Shown in pieces: positions 42,156 through 51,700 of a stretch of DNA of 64,000 nt. Source of the DNA: JBAXTE01 sp964653595 (GTDB taxonomy: Bacteria > Bacteroidota > Bacteroidia > Bacteroidales > WCHB1-69); the NCBI GenBank assembly GCA_964653595.1, contig CAZZHH010000006.1, positions 1 to 64,000 on the forward strand, in the 5' to 3' direction. The position numbers and the translations under genes are program-made. The notes under the pieces were generated by a model that worked only from the letters and a program-made list of their open reading frames with translations, was not told where the DNA came from and ran no database searches. Every line of letters begins with the position of its first letter. Position 1 is the first letter of the stretch.

Positions 42156-42959
42156 TTATTTTTTTTTATTTTTTGGTTCGTTAAATTCATTGATAAGTAG
42201 TTCTAACAATTTTGCAGGCTGAATGTTTCTTTGAAGAATTCCATTTTTACAAAATGAAAGGTGCCCCGATTGTTCACTTACCACAATAGTGATGGCATCC
42301 GTATTTTCTGTCAACCCCAACGCAGAGCGGTGTCTCAATCCTAACTCGGAGGGCAAATGAGAATTGGAAGAGATTGGTAAAATGCAACGGGCAGCTTTAA
42401 TCCTGCTGTGTTGAATAATAATAGCACCATCGTGTAGGGGACTATTTTTAAAGAATATATTCTGAATTAATTCTCTACTTATGTGAGAATCAATATATTC
42501 ACCGGTGGATATGTATTCATCGATATCTGTTTTTTTTGCAATTACAATGAGAGCTCCTGTTTTTTCATTTGCCATTCTCTGACATGCATCTACAATCGTT
42601 TCGATATTGGACATTGTATTCTCTTCATTGAAAAAACTCCACAGAAAGGGATTTCTTTTTTTATAAAAATTGGGATTACCCAAAAGGAGTAAAAACTTAC
42701 GTATTTCGGGTTGAAAAACAACAATCAATGCAATTACTCCAACGCTAATAAACTCGCCAATAAGTGCAGACAGGAGCTCCATTTGGAGAGAAGTAACAAT
42801 TTTCCAAACAAAAAAGACAGCAATAATACCAATAAAAATTTTCATGGCGGCTGTGCCTTTTATCAATCTATACAGTTGGTACAGCAATATCGAAACAAAC
42901 AGAATGTCGATTACATCCAATGGTTTTATTTCTAAAAAACTAAAAGAGTATAGAAGCAT
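42156..42959 (-). CDS. cdaA: diadenylate cyclase CdaA
   Basis: A 267-aa membrane-bound enzyme that makes the second messenger cyclic di-AMP from two ATP. Three N-terminal transmembrane helices (to about residue 82) precede the DisA_N catalytic domain. The motifs DGA (177-179) and RHR (209-211, in LGLRHRSALG) form the active site and both are intact. Length and topology match the CdaA (DacA) class. It lies between folP (48 nt upstream) and the dipeptidase (4 nt downstream); the folP-cdaA order is common in Bacteroidota. No CdaR regulator gene lies next to it, unlike in Firmicutes. Confidence 0.95.
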   Translation of the reverse strand: MLLYSFSFLEIKPLDVIDILFVSILLYQLYRLIKGTAAMKIFIGIIAVFFVWKIVTSLQMELLSALIGEFISVGVIALIVVFQPEIRKFLLLLGNPNFYKKRNPFLWSFFNEENTMSNIETIVDACQRMANEKTGALIVIAKKTDIDEYISTGEYIDSHISRELIQNIFFKNSPLHDGAIIIQHSRIKAARCILPISSNSHLPSELGLRHRSALGLTENTDAITIVVSEQSGHLSFCKNGILQRNIQPAKLLELLINEFNEPKNKKK

Positions 42960-43007
42960 TTGGTTATAGTTTTTACAAACCTACAATTTTTTTTCGAATT
43001 TTGCCTT

Positions 43008-43865
43008 CTAATCCTTATATGACAAGAAAAAATTGGTTTTTTTAACAATTTCTACCACTTCTACAGCCTCCTTAACATCATGTACTCTTAAGATAGAAGC
43101 ACCATTTAGCAATGCAATGGTGTGAACAACCGACGATCCATTTAAAGACTCTGCCGCTGTAGTATGAATTAATTTTTGAATCATGGATTTTCGCGAAACA
43201 CCAACCAAAATTGGCAAATCAAACACGTTAAAAGAAGAGAGTTTAGCAAGCAATTGGTAGTTATGGTCTACCGTTTTTCCGAAACCTAATCCAGGATCTA
43301 GAATAATATCGTGCACTCCATGATCTCTAAAAAGTCTCAATTGATGTGTAAAAAACTGAATCATTTCGACTACAATATCTTCATAAATAGGATTATTTTG
43401 CATTACATCTGGGCGACCTCCTGTATGCATCATAATATATGGAACCTGCAGAGAACCTATGGTTGATGCCATGTTAGAATCGAACAGTCCGCCCGAAATA
43501 TCGTTAATAATATGTGCGCCATTTTCTACCGATTTCTCGGCAACTTTTGCACGCCATGTGTCTATCGAAATAATGACATCGGGAAAGTTTGTTGATACGG
43601 ATTTTACAGCAGGAATTAATCTTTTTAACTCCATCTCTAAATCCACTTCTTGCGATCCTGGGCGGGTAGATACAGCACCAATATCGATGATAGAAGCCCC
43701 TTGATGAATCATTTTTTCAACCTGCAAAAGCCATTGTTCTTCCTTTGAGAATTTACCTCCATCAAAAAAAGAGTCCGGTGTAATGTTTAAGATACCCATC
43801 ACTTTTGGCGATAATAAATCCAAAAGTTTACCTCCACAATTGATTGTTTTTACGTGTTGATCCAT
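43008..43865 (-). CDS. folP: dihydropteroate synthase
   Basis: A 285-aa TIM-barrel enzyme that joins 6-hydroxymethyl-dihydropterin pyrophosphate and p-aminobenzoate to dihydropteroate in folate synthesis; it is the sulfonamide target. Signatures are MGILNITPDSFFDGG near the N-terminus, GASIIDIGAVSTRPGS (pterin loop), INDISGG, and DPGLGFGKT with the later GVSRKSMI. The frame extends back to a TTG at 43883, but that codon overlaps a TATCTTTG -7 box, so I choose the ATG at 43865. It is first gene of the operon with cdaA and the dipeptidase. Confidence 0.95.
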   Translation of the reverse strand: MDQHVKTINCGGKLLDLLSPKVMGILNITPDSFFDGGKFSKEEQWLLQVEKMIHQGASIIDIGAVSTRPGSQEVDLEMELKRLIPAVKSVSTNFPDVIISIDTWRAKVAEKSVENGAHIINDISGGLFDSNMASTIGSLQVPYIMMHTGGRPDVMQNNPIYEDIVVEMIQFFTHQLRLFRDHGVHDIILDPGLGFGKTVDHNYQLLAKLSSFNVFDLPILVGVSRKSMIQKLIHTTAAESLNGSSVVHTIALLNGASILRVHDVKEAVEVVEIVKKTNFFLSYKD

Positions 43866-43880
43866 TTTTTGATTTTTGTA

Positions 43881-43888
43881 CAAAGATA
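43881..43888 (-). promoter_or_regulatory. -7 box (TATCTTTG) for the folP operon
   Basis: The minus strand reads TATCTTTG about 16 nt before the folP ATG. It overlaps the alternative TTG start and helps to exclude it. The divergent gap to 44085 holds no further gene. Confidence 0.55.
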
Positions 43889-44085
43889 TGCATTTTTGAT
43901 TTTTTAATAATTTTAGTTTTATGTTCTGTCAATTTTTTTATAATTTTATACCGTATAATGTTTTTAACAAAGAGAGATTTAATCCCTTTTATAAATGGAG
44001 AAAACAATCTTTTTAAATCTTTTCTTTTATCCTAAAAACAAGAAAGTACACAAAAAACTATATTAACGATAACAAAACTCTATAG

Positions 44086-44640
44086 ATGAGCGATACGAAC
44101 AAACAGTACGATGAAATATATGAGCTATGCTCTTCGGTTTTTTTCGATAAAATGAAGGATTATGGAACAGCCTGGAGAATATTAAGAGCCTCCTCATTAA
44201 CCGATCAAATTTACATTAAAGCTCAACGAATTAGGAGCATACAAGATAAGGGAGTTGCAAAAATCAATGAGGGCATAAAGGGTGAATTTATTGGCATTGT
44301 AAACTATGCTATCATGGCTTTAATCCAACTAGAAAAGGGGGTAGCAACTTCAGAAAACAGTGCAATGATGCCAGAAGAAGTGGAGGTATTATATCGTCAT
44401 CACTTTCTTGCTTCTAAGGCATTAATGCAAGATAAAAATCACGACTACGACGAAGCATGGCGCAACATGAGAATTAGTTCATTGACAGACATTATACTAA
44501 TGAAAATCCTCAGAGTGAAACAAATTGAAGACAACCAGGGAAAGACCATTGTTTCTGAAGGTTTAGATGCAAATTATGCCGACATGATAAATTATGCCGT
44601 CTTTGCACTTATCAAAATATCCGAATCAACCAATAAATAA
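44086..44640 (+). CDS. DUF1599 (nucleotide-modification-associated domain 1) protein, duplicated
   Basis: 184 aa made of two tandem copies of the DUF1599/Nmad1 domain. The first has KMKDYGTAWRILRASSLTDQIYIKA ... ISGI-type VNYAIMALIQL, and the second repeats it as DKNHDYDEAWRNMRISSLTDIILMK ... MINYAVFALIKI. Each copy keeps the core D-Y-x-x-A-W-R-x-x-R pattern. The domain family is linked by comparative genomics to nucleotide modification or sanitation, but its reaction is not established. It is divergent from folP and 1 nt before the BT_3928-like gene, a gene order I associate with Bacteroidales genomes. Confidence 0.82.
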   Translation: MSDTNKQYDEIYELCSSVFFDKMKDYGTAWRILRASSLTDQIYIKAQRIRSIQDKGVAKINEGIKGEFIGIVNYAIMALIQLEKGVATSENSAMMPEEVEVLYRHHFLASKALMQDKNHDYDEAWRNMRISSLTDIILMKILRVKQIEDNQGKTIVSEGLDANYADMINYAVFALIKISESTNK

Positions 44641-44641
44641 A

Positions 44642-45904
44642 ATGATTATGACAGAAAATTTAATTACAATAATGATTTTAGGGGCTATCGCCTGTATCGA
44701 TTTGCTTATTTATATTTTTGTCCCCTCCAAACGAAAATTTGCAGCAATCTTTGCTCGACTATTTATCGGTTCCGTTTTCATTTTTTCTGGCTTTGTAAAA
44801 GCGGTTGACCCAATTGGTGTTTCCTATAAAATGCATGATTATTTAACTGCCTTTGGTCTTCACTGGATGCTACCTGCTAGCGAGGTTTTTGCAGTACTAT
44901 TAAACCTGGCTGAATTTATCATTGGCTTTATAATCTTATTTGGTGTTTACATGCGCCTATTTGCTTGGGGCACATTACTATTTATGATCTTTTTTACCCC
45001 ACTTACCCTCTATTTAGCTATCAATAACCCAGTTAGCGACTGTGGTTGTTTTGGCGACTTTTTGGTAATGACCAACTGGGAAACTTTTTATAAAAACATC
45101 GTCTTTATCACCTTCGCTTTGATAGTTTTTAGCTATAGAACTCGTTATTATGACAGAATGATACCCAAATGGGCGAAAAATTTTATTGTCTTTTTGGGAT
45201 TGTTTATTGGCGTGGGGATTCAACTTTATGCTCTTCGTTACGATGCAATAATCGACTTTAGACCATGGAAAGTAGGAAACAACATTGCCGAGCAAGTAGT
45301 GCCAACCATGGAAGAGTCGGAAATAAAATTGGTGTATAAAAACAATACTACTGGCCAAGAAGAGGTGTATGCAAGTGCCGATTTGCCTTACGACGACTCG
45401 ATTAAAATGGCAAATTTAACCTTTGTGGATCAAAGGAAAACGGTAATAAAACCATATAAAGAAGCGCCAATTCATGATTTTATTATTTCAAACAAAGAAG
45501 GCGACAACCTTACAGAAGAGATCATTTCTATTCCAAATTTTCATTTCATCATCGTGGCTTACGACATCACAAAAGCAAACAAAAAGAGTTTTGAATCCCT
45601 AAAAGATTTTGCGAAAGGATGTACTAAAGACTCTATATCCATCCTTTGTCTTTCTGGATCCACTCCCAATGAAATTGAAACGTTTACCAAAGAGACCAAA
45701 CTCAATTTTCCTGTATTTTCAACCGATGCGACGGCATTAAAAACAATCATTCGTTCGAATCCTGGAATTTTGCTACTTAAAAATGGGTATGTGGTAGATA
45801 AATGGGCTCACAGAAAGATGATTTCTTACGAAACCTTTAAGTCGAACCTAAAAAAATATCAAGACAGTTACAACGAGTTTTTATCAAAAAAACCGACAGA
45901 ATAA
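44642..45904 (+). CDS. BT_3928-family membrane protein (MauE/DoxX-like N-terminus, thioredoxin-like C-terminus)
   Basis: 420 aa. Four to five transmembrane helices in the first 200 residues resemble MauE/DoxX membrane domains, including LARLFIGSVFIFSGFVKAVDPIG and the motif NNPVSDCGCFGDF, with two Cys one residue apart as in MauE-type proteins. A soluble C-terminal part (about 270-415) looks like a thioredoxin fold (ILCLSGSTPNEIETF ... NPGILLLKNGYVVDKW) but lacks a CxxC motif. A role in membrane-linked redox or disulfide chemistry is inferred only. Start at 44642 is 1 nt after the previous stop; 44648 is also possible. It precedes an ABC permease gene by 12 nt. Confidence 0.82.
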   Translation: MIMTENLITIMILGAIACIDLLIYIFVPSKRKFAAIFARLFIGSVFIFSGFVKAVDPIGVSYKMHDYLTAFGLHWMLPASEVFAVLLNLAEFIIGFIILFGVYMRLFAWGTLLFMIFFTPLTLYLAINNPVSDCGCFGDFLVMTNWETFYKNIVFITFALIVFSYRTRYYDRMIPKWAKNFIVFLGLFIGVGIQLYALRYDAIIDFRPWKVGNNIAEQVVPTMEESEIKLVYKNNTTGQEEVYASADLPYDDSIKMANLTFVDQRKTVIKPYKEAPIHDFIISNKEGDNLTEEIISIPNFHFIIVAYDITKANKKSFESLKDFAKGCTKDSISILCLSGSTPNEIETFTKETKLNFPVFSTDATALKTIIRSNPGILLLKNGYVVDKWAHRKMISYETFKSNLKKYQDSYNEFLSKKPTE

Positions 45905-45916
45905 AAGAAAAAAATT

Positions 45917-46990
45917 TTGGGAAAATATATTTTTAAACGACTTGGATATGGAATCTTAGTTTTACTAGGTGTTCTGATAGTAGTGTTTTTTCTCTTTAAT
46001 ATTCTTCCGGGTGATCCTACAAAAATGATGCTTGGACAACGAAATGATATCGCATCTGCAGAGGCTATCAAGAAGGATTTGGGATTAGACCAACCACTAT
46101 TAACACAGTTTTTGAGCTATGTAAACGACGTATCTCCTTTATCAATGTACCAAAACAAAAAGGAGAGTTTTTTTTTCTACGACACTTTAAAATATAATTC
46201 ATTCGCCTCTTTTCAAATTGGGAGTTCCGTGTTGGTTGTAAAATCCCCCTATCTCCGTAGATCTTATCAAACCAAACGCAATGTAACCGACATATTATTA
46301 GAAGCATTCCCCCAAACAGCATTGTTAACTCTAGTTTCTATTATCTTTGCCATCGTAGTTGGCATTGCCATCGGGATATTGTGTGCTTTATACAAAGACA
46401 CTTTGTTTGACAAATTATCCATCGTTATTTCTGTTTTTGGGATGTCGCTCCCCTCCTTTTTTGCTGCCATTGTTTTTGCTTGGATATTTGCATATTTACT
46501 CGGCGATATTACTGGATTAAACATGTTTGGAAGTCTATACTCCGTAGATGATTTTGGAAATGGAGAGTACTTAGATTTAAAAAATTTAATTCTTCCCGCA
46601 TTTACTTTAGGAATTCGACCTTTAGCAATTGTAGTAGAATTAACTCGAAGTGCTACGCTAGAGACCTTATCGCAAGATTATGTAAGAACAGCCTATGCAA
46701 AAGGATTGTCAAAATTTAACGTAGTTTGGCGACATGTGATTAAAAACTCCCTAAATCCTATTGTAACAGCGGTTTCGGGCTGGTTAGCATCGCTAATGGC
46801 AGGAGCTGTATTTATTGAATACATCTTTGATTGGAAAGGAGTTGGAATTGTAATTGTAAACGCTCTCGAAAAATATGATTTTCCGGTATTAATGGGAGCG
46901 TTGTTGTTTATTTCTGTAATCTTAGTATTTATTAATATCTTTGTGGATATAATATATGGACTACTAGATCCAAAAATTAGACTTTCTTAA
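45917..46990 (+). CDS. ABC transporter permease, oligopeptide/DppB type
   Basis: A 357-aa inner-membrane permease of the DppB/OppB family. The N-terminus reads (L/M)GKYIFKRLGYGILVLLGVLIVVFFLFNILPGDP in phase, split here as helix 1 plus the conserved LPGDP. A periplasmic insert spans about 40-130, then five helices of the BPD_transp_1 domain with the EAA-type loop YVRTAYAKGLSKFNVVWRHV. No ATG is available near the expected N-terminus; the frame starts with a TTG at 45917, 12 nt after the previous stop. No partner permease, ATPase or binding protein is adjacent, so the rest of the transporter must be elsewhere. Substrate unknown. Confidence 0.85.
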   Translation: MGKYIFKRLGYGILVLLGVLIVVFFLFNILPGDPTKMMLGQRNDIASAEAIKKDLGLDQPLLTQFLSYVNDVSPLSMYQNKKESFFFYDTLKYNSFASFQIGSSVLVVKSPYLRRSYQTKRNVTDILLEAFPQTALLTLVSIIFAIVVGIAIGILCALYKDTLFDKLSIVISVFGMSLPSFFAAIVFAWIFAYLLGDITGLNMFGSLYSVDDFGNGEYLDLKNLILPAFTLGIRPLAIVVELTRSATLETLSQDYVRTAYAKGLSKFNVVWRHVIKNSLNPIVTAVSGWLASLMAGAVFIEYIFDWKGVGIVIVNALEKYDFPVLMGALLFISVILVFINIFVDIIYGLLDPKIRLS

Positions 46991-47024
46991 AAACTTGAAA
47001 CCAAAAAATTAAAATATTAAATAG

Positions 47025-47801
47025 ATGAAAAGTAAAATTGTAGCTGGCAACTGGAAAATGAATAAGACATTTTCGGATGCTGAAGATTTAATTGTAGAAA
47101 TTGCAGAAGGCGTTGAAGAGTTAAGTGAATCGGTAGAGGTGATTCTATTTCCACCTTTTGTTTATATCGAAATGGCAACAGATATCGAGCAAGAAGCAAA
47201 TGTGATGATCGGTGCTCAAAACATAAGTCACTTCGAATCTGGCGCATATACCGGAGAGGTTTCTGGAGAGATGCTAGAATCGCTGGCGGTTCATTTTTGT
47301 TTAATCGGTCATAGCGAGCGAAGAAAATATTTTAACGAGACCAACGATATTCTCGCAAAAAAAGTAAACATTGCTTTAAAACACAATATTTCACCAATTT
47401 TTTGCATTGGTGAAACATTAGAAGAACGTACGGCAGACAAACATTTTTCGATAGTAGAACAACAATTGAATGAATCCGTATTTCATTTATCCACAGAGGA
47501 TTTTGAAAAGGTAATCATCGCTTATGAGCCTGTATGGGCAATTGGAACAGGTGTAACGGCTACTGTGGGACAAGCACAAGAGATGCATGCATATATTCGA
47601 CAAATTATAGCTAAAAAATATTCTCAAAGCATTGCCGACGAAGCCTTTATTCTTTATGGTGGTAGCTGCAATGCAGATAATGCCGAAGACTTATTCTCGC
47701 TTCCCGATGTAGATGGTGGACTAATTGGAGGTGCATCGTTGAGTGCTGAACAATTTTTAAAAATTGTAGATGCTGCTGAATCTGTTACAGCTTCAAAATA
47801 A
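47025..47801 (+). CDS. tpiA: triosephosphate isomerase
   Basis: A 258-aa TIM-barrel glycolytic enzyme interconverting dihydroxyacetone phosphate and glyceraldehyde 3-phosphate. Catalytic residues are in place: Asn9 and Lys11 in AGNWKMNKT, His96 in LIGHSERRKYF, and Glu168 in AYEPVWAIGTG, followed by the phosphate-binding loop YGGSCNADNA and GGLIGGASL. Length normal. It lies 34 nt after the ABC permease gene and before prmA on the same strand. Confidence 0.97.
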   Translation: MKSKIVAGNWKMNKTFSDAEDLIVEIAEGVEELSESVEVILFPPFVYIEMATDIEQEANVMIGAQNISHFESGAYTGEVSGEMLESLAVHFCLIGHSERRKYFNETNDILAKKVNIALKHNISPIFCIGETLEERTADKHFSIVEQQLNESVFHLSTEDFEKVIIAYEPVWAIGTGVTATVGQAQEMHAYIRQIIAKKYSQSIADEAFILYGGSCNADNAEDLFSLPDVDGGLIGGASLSAEQFLKIVDAAESVTASK

Positions 47802-47842
47802 ATAATATTCAGCATTTTGAATATTACAGTCCTAATTTGAAT

Positions 47843-47862
47843 GGATGGGTGTAAACCCATCC
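47843..47862 (+). other. short perfect hairpin between tpiA and prmA
   Basis: GGATGGGT-gtaa-ACCCATCC, an 8-bp stem with a 4-nt loop. No T run follows, so it is not a classical terminator; it may be a processing or stability structure. Confidence 0.4.
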
Positions 47863-47932
47863 TTCGCTAGAAAAAATGTTTTTATCATAAGTAGCTAGAA
47901 TATAAAAAACAAGAAAACAAACAACATCAAAC

Positions 47933-48772
47933 ATGACCGATTATATTGAAGTAAACTGTGTAGTAGATCCAATTTTCCCAGGAGTAGATATTTTAATTGC
48001 AGAATTATCTGAAATTGGATTTGAAAGTTTTGTTGAAAGTGAAATTGGGGTACAAGCATATATCAAATCGGAGCTTTTTGATGCAGACAAAATTAGTGCT
48101 TTAGACGTACTAAATAACCCTTTATTTACCAGCACCTTTTCCTATCAAGAGGTAGAAGATCAAAACTGGAATGCATTGTGGGAGAGCAATTTTTCACCCG
48201 TTGTAATCGATGACAAATGTGTAATTAAAGCCCCTTTTCACACCGAACAATTCAACGCACCATATCAAATTATTATTGAACCTAAAATGTCTTTTGGTAC
48301 AGCACATCACGAAACTACTGCTTCGGTAATAAAGCTGATGTTAGATATCGACTTTATGGGTAAAATGGTGTTAGATATGGGTTCCGGAACCGGTGTTTTA
48401 GCTATCTTAGCATCCATGAAGGGAGCTTCTAAAGTATATGCCATTGACAACGATCATTGGGCATACGAAAACAACATCGAGAACAACGAGCGAAACCACA
48501 TCTCCAACTGCACCGTCATACTTGGCGATGCATCCCATATTCCAAATGAAAATTTTGACATTGTTTTGGCTAATATCAACAGAAATATTTTGCTCAACGA
48601 CATGCAACACTACGTACAAGTAATGAAAAGCAACAGCTTAATCCTCTTCAGTGGCTTTTATGATGGGTATGATTTAGAAGCAATAAAACAAAAAGCATCT
48701 GAATTGGGATTGGCGTTTGAAAAAAACATAGTTTCCAATAAATGGACTGCTGCCATTTTTGTGAAAAAATAA
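47933..48772 (+). CDS. prmA: ribosomal protein L11 methyltransferase
   Basis: A 279-aa SAM-dependent methyltransferase that methylates ribosomal protein L11. The N-terminal substrate domain (about 1-110) contains QNWNALWESNFSPVVI. The Rossmann domain has the SAM loop VLDMGSGTGVLAILASMKGA, the acidic YAIDND and the LANINRNIL motif equivalent to the catalytic NPP-type region. A FGTAHHETT motif, typical of PrmA, precedes the SAM loop. It is in line with tpiA and the 1504-aa gene. Confidence 0.95.
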   Translation: MTDYIEVNCVVDPIFPGVDILIAELSEIGFESFVESEIGVQAYIKSELFDADKISALDVLNNPLFTSTFSYQEVEDQNWNALWESNFSPVVIDDKCVIKAPFHTEQFNAPYQIIIEPKMSFGTAHHETTASVIKLMLDIDFMGKMVLDMGSGTGVLAILASMKGASKVYAIDNDHWAYENNIENNERNHISNCTVILGDASHIPNENFDIVLANINRNILLNDMQHYVQVMKSNSLILFSGFYDGYDLEAIKQKASELGLAFEKNIVSNKWTAAIFVKK

Positions 48773-48796
48773 ATTATCTAATCCATTTTAAGTAAT

Positions 48797-51700
48797 ATGA
48801 AACACTTCTCTTCATTTTGGTCATCGATGGTTGTTATTGTAATCATCTTCGTTTGCTTTTCTGGGTCAACCGTAGCACAAAGCATCAAAACACTTTCTAG
48901 TGATGAAACAAAAACAGTACTAGAAATCAAAGAGATATACAAAAACACTCCGAAAGAAAACAAAGAGAAGGCAGAAAAACTGATCAAGGCATTTGAATTA
49001 TATTGGATATCAGCATCCATAAGTTTACCCGAAAAGGAAAACTTCATTAATATGGCCAATTTAATGATCGGCAAAAAAATGTATGCTTTTCCATATTTAG
49101 AAAGTTTTATTTATGCTTATATGGCATTTACAGAGACCAATCCAAGCGATATTGAGATGAAATCATGGTCGAAGGGATTGGTGCACATGATGGATAAAAA
49201 CAAAAGTAAGTTTAATAACTTTTTAGACGATTATTCCGATTTTTTTAAAACTGGAATGATCTATACCGGAAACCAAGTTCAGTGGTATGTGCAAACCGAT
49301 TCTTATAAAATAGATTTTGACACTATTCCAAAAATTGTATTTGCCAAAGGAACATTGATCGGAAAAGCATATAACGACAGTGTCGTATTATTAAACACAG
49401 AGGTTACTTTTTATCCCTCTTCTTCCATTGCCTACACAAAGGGAGGTAGAGTAACATGGGAACGGGCAGGTTTTGATCCTAAAAAGGTGTACGCAGATGT
49501 GCCAAAATCTACCATTTTATTGCGCAAACCCAATATTGAAGCCGATTCGGTGCTATATACCAATACCGAATTTTTCAGCAAACCTTTAAAGGGAAAATTT
49601 GAAGACAAAGCCACCCTTAATTCATCCGAAGAGAAAGCCACATTTCCTCGTTTTAAATCCTACGACAAACGAATAACCTTGAGTAATTATTTTGAGAATG
49701 TCGATTTTGAGGGAGGGGTACAAATGCGAGGAGCAAAATTTTTAGGTTCTGGAGATGAAAATCAAGATGCTCAGTTAGTTTTTAAAAGAAATGGAAAACG
49801 CTTTTTAACCATTGGAACACAAGAGATGGTTTTAAAAAAAGGGTTGATATCTTCCAACATAGCTCGAGTGTTCATTTTTATCGACAAAGACACCATCTCT
49901 CATCCAGCTATCAACTTTAGATACGACGATGCTAAAAAAGAAGTTATGCTCGTACGTCTGAGCGAAGGACTATCCAGAGGACCATTTTACAACACCTATC
50001 ATAAAATAGACATGTATTTTGAAGCCCTTTATTGGAAGACGGATGAAAACTTTTTCGACTTTAAAATGCTTCCCGGCCCAGGAGTAGAAACTACCGCAAT
50101 TTTTGAATCGGAAGACTATTTTGATCAAGATAGACTAAAAGAGATAAAAGGCTATAACGATGTAAATCCGTTGTACAAAGTCAACAAATTTTTTAAAGAC
50201 CGAAATGAAGACACAGCTCCACTAAATCAACTCGTTGATTATATGAAATATTCAAAAGACGATGTGAAATCGTTTATCATGCAAATCTCCATTCTTGGAT
50301 TTGTAGAATATGACATCGACAAAGAGATCATAAAAACAAAGCCCAAACTTCGAAACTTTGTTTTAGCTGAAGCAAAAAAGAGAGATTACGATATCATTCA
50401 ATTCAGTTCAAGCGTAAAAAGCAAAGAAAATGCGAGATTAAGTTTGTTGAATTACGATTTACAAATTCATGGGGTTGGTGTAATTACATTAAGTGATTCA
50501 CAAATTGTAAACATATTTCCTTATAAAGGAGAAGTATTGCTGAAAAAAAATCGCGATTTTGAATTTTCTGGAAAAATTGAAGCCGGATTATTTGATTTTT
50601 TTGCAAAAAAGTGTGAGTTTAATTACGAGAAGTTCAACCTGGATTTAACCGTAATCGATTCGGTAACTTTTTTAGTGGAAGATAAAAATGGCATTCAAAA
50701 CAGAGAGGGCGAATTTCCTTTAGTAAAGGTAAAAAGTGTGATTGAAGACATAAAGGGGGTTATAGAAATAGATGAGCCTAACAACAAGTCTGGAACAAAA
50801 TCGACTCCCAGATATCCTATTTTCACCTCTACAACCCCGGGAAATGTATACTATAACAAACCATTTATTCACAACGGAGTTTATAACAAAGAGAAGTTCT
50901 ATTTTAGGGTAAATCCATTTAAAATCGACAAGTTAGATGATTTTGCCACAGACTCTATCGAATTTAACGGTTATTTGGTCTCTGCAGAAATTTTTGAAGA
51001 CATTGTAAAGCCTTTAAAAGTACGACCTGATTTTTCGCTTGGCTTTATTCATACCACCTCCGAAAATGGGATGTTGGCATATGGTGGAAAAGGGACTTTT
51101 ATCAACAAGTTAGACCTCAGCAATCAAGGATTAAAGGGTTTTGGCACCATCCACTATATTACATCTGTAGGGACAACCAACAATTGTTTGTTTTTTCCAG
51201 ACTCATCCAATGCTACTTTAGACACATACATTGTAAATGAACAAGAAGCAGGCACCCAATACCCAAGTGTAACTGGGACAAATGTGTATATGCATTGGGA
51301 ACCATACAAAGACAGAATGTTGGTTTTTAGTCAAGACAAACCTTTGAATATTTTAAAAGAGTCGAAACTAATTGGAAATGTCGAAATTACTCCTTCAGGT
51401 GCATTGGCTGCAGGGCAAATAGACTTTGATAAGGCACAGTTAAATTCCGAAAAATTTCACTTAAAACATCATGAAATACAATCGGATACCACTACTTTTA
51501 AGTTAAAATCGTATGATTTTGATGATTTTGCATTAAAAACTACCAATCATAAAGGTCATATTGATTTTTCAACTCGAAAAGGTCATTTTTCGTCCAATGG
51601 TTCCAAAGCCAATGTGGAATTTCCGATCAATCAATACAAGACCTCTTGTAAAGAGTTTGATTGGATGATGGATAAAGACGAAATAGCTGTTGTATATGAA

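Noticed and set aside
42152..42190. Longer dipeptidase N-terminus from 42190
   Set aside because: It would overlap cdaA coding sequence and adds a Lys/Asn-rich tail not seen in the family; the ATG at 42151 fits better.
47843..47862. Terminator between tpiA and prmA
   Set aside because: The hairpin is perfect but no T run follows, so I list it only as a structure.
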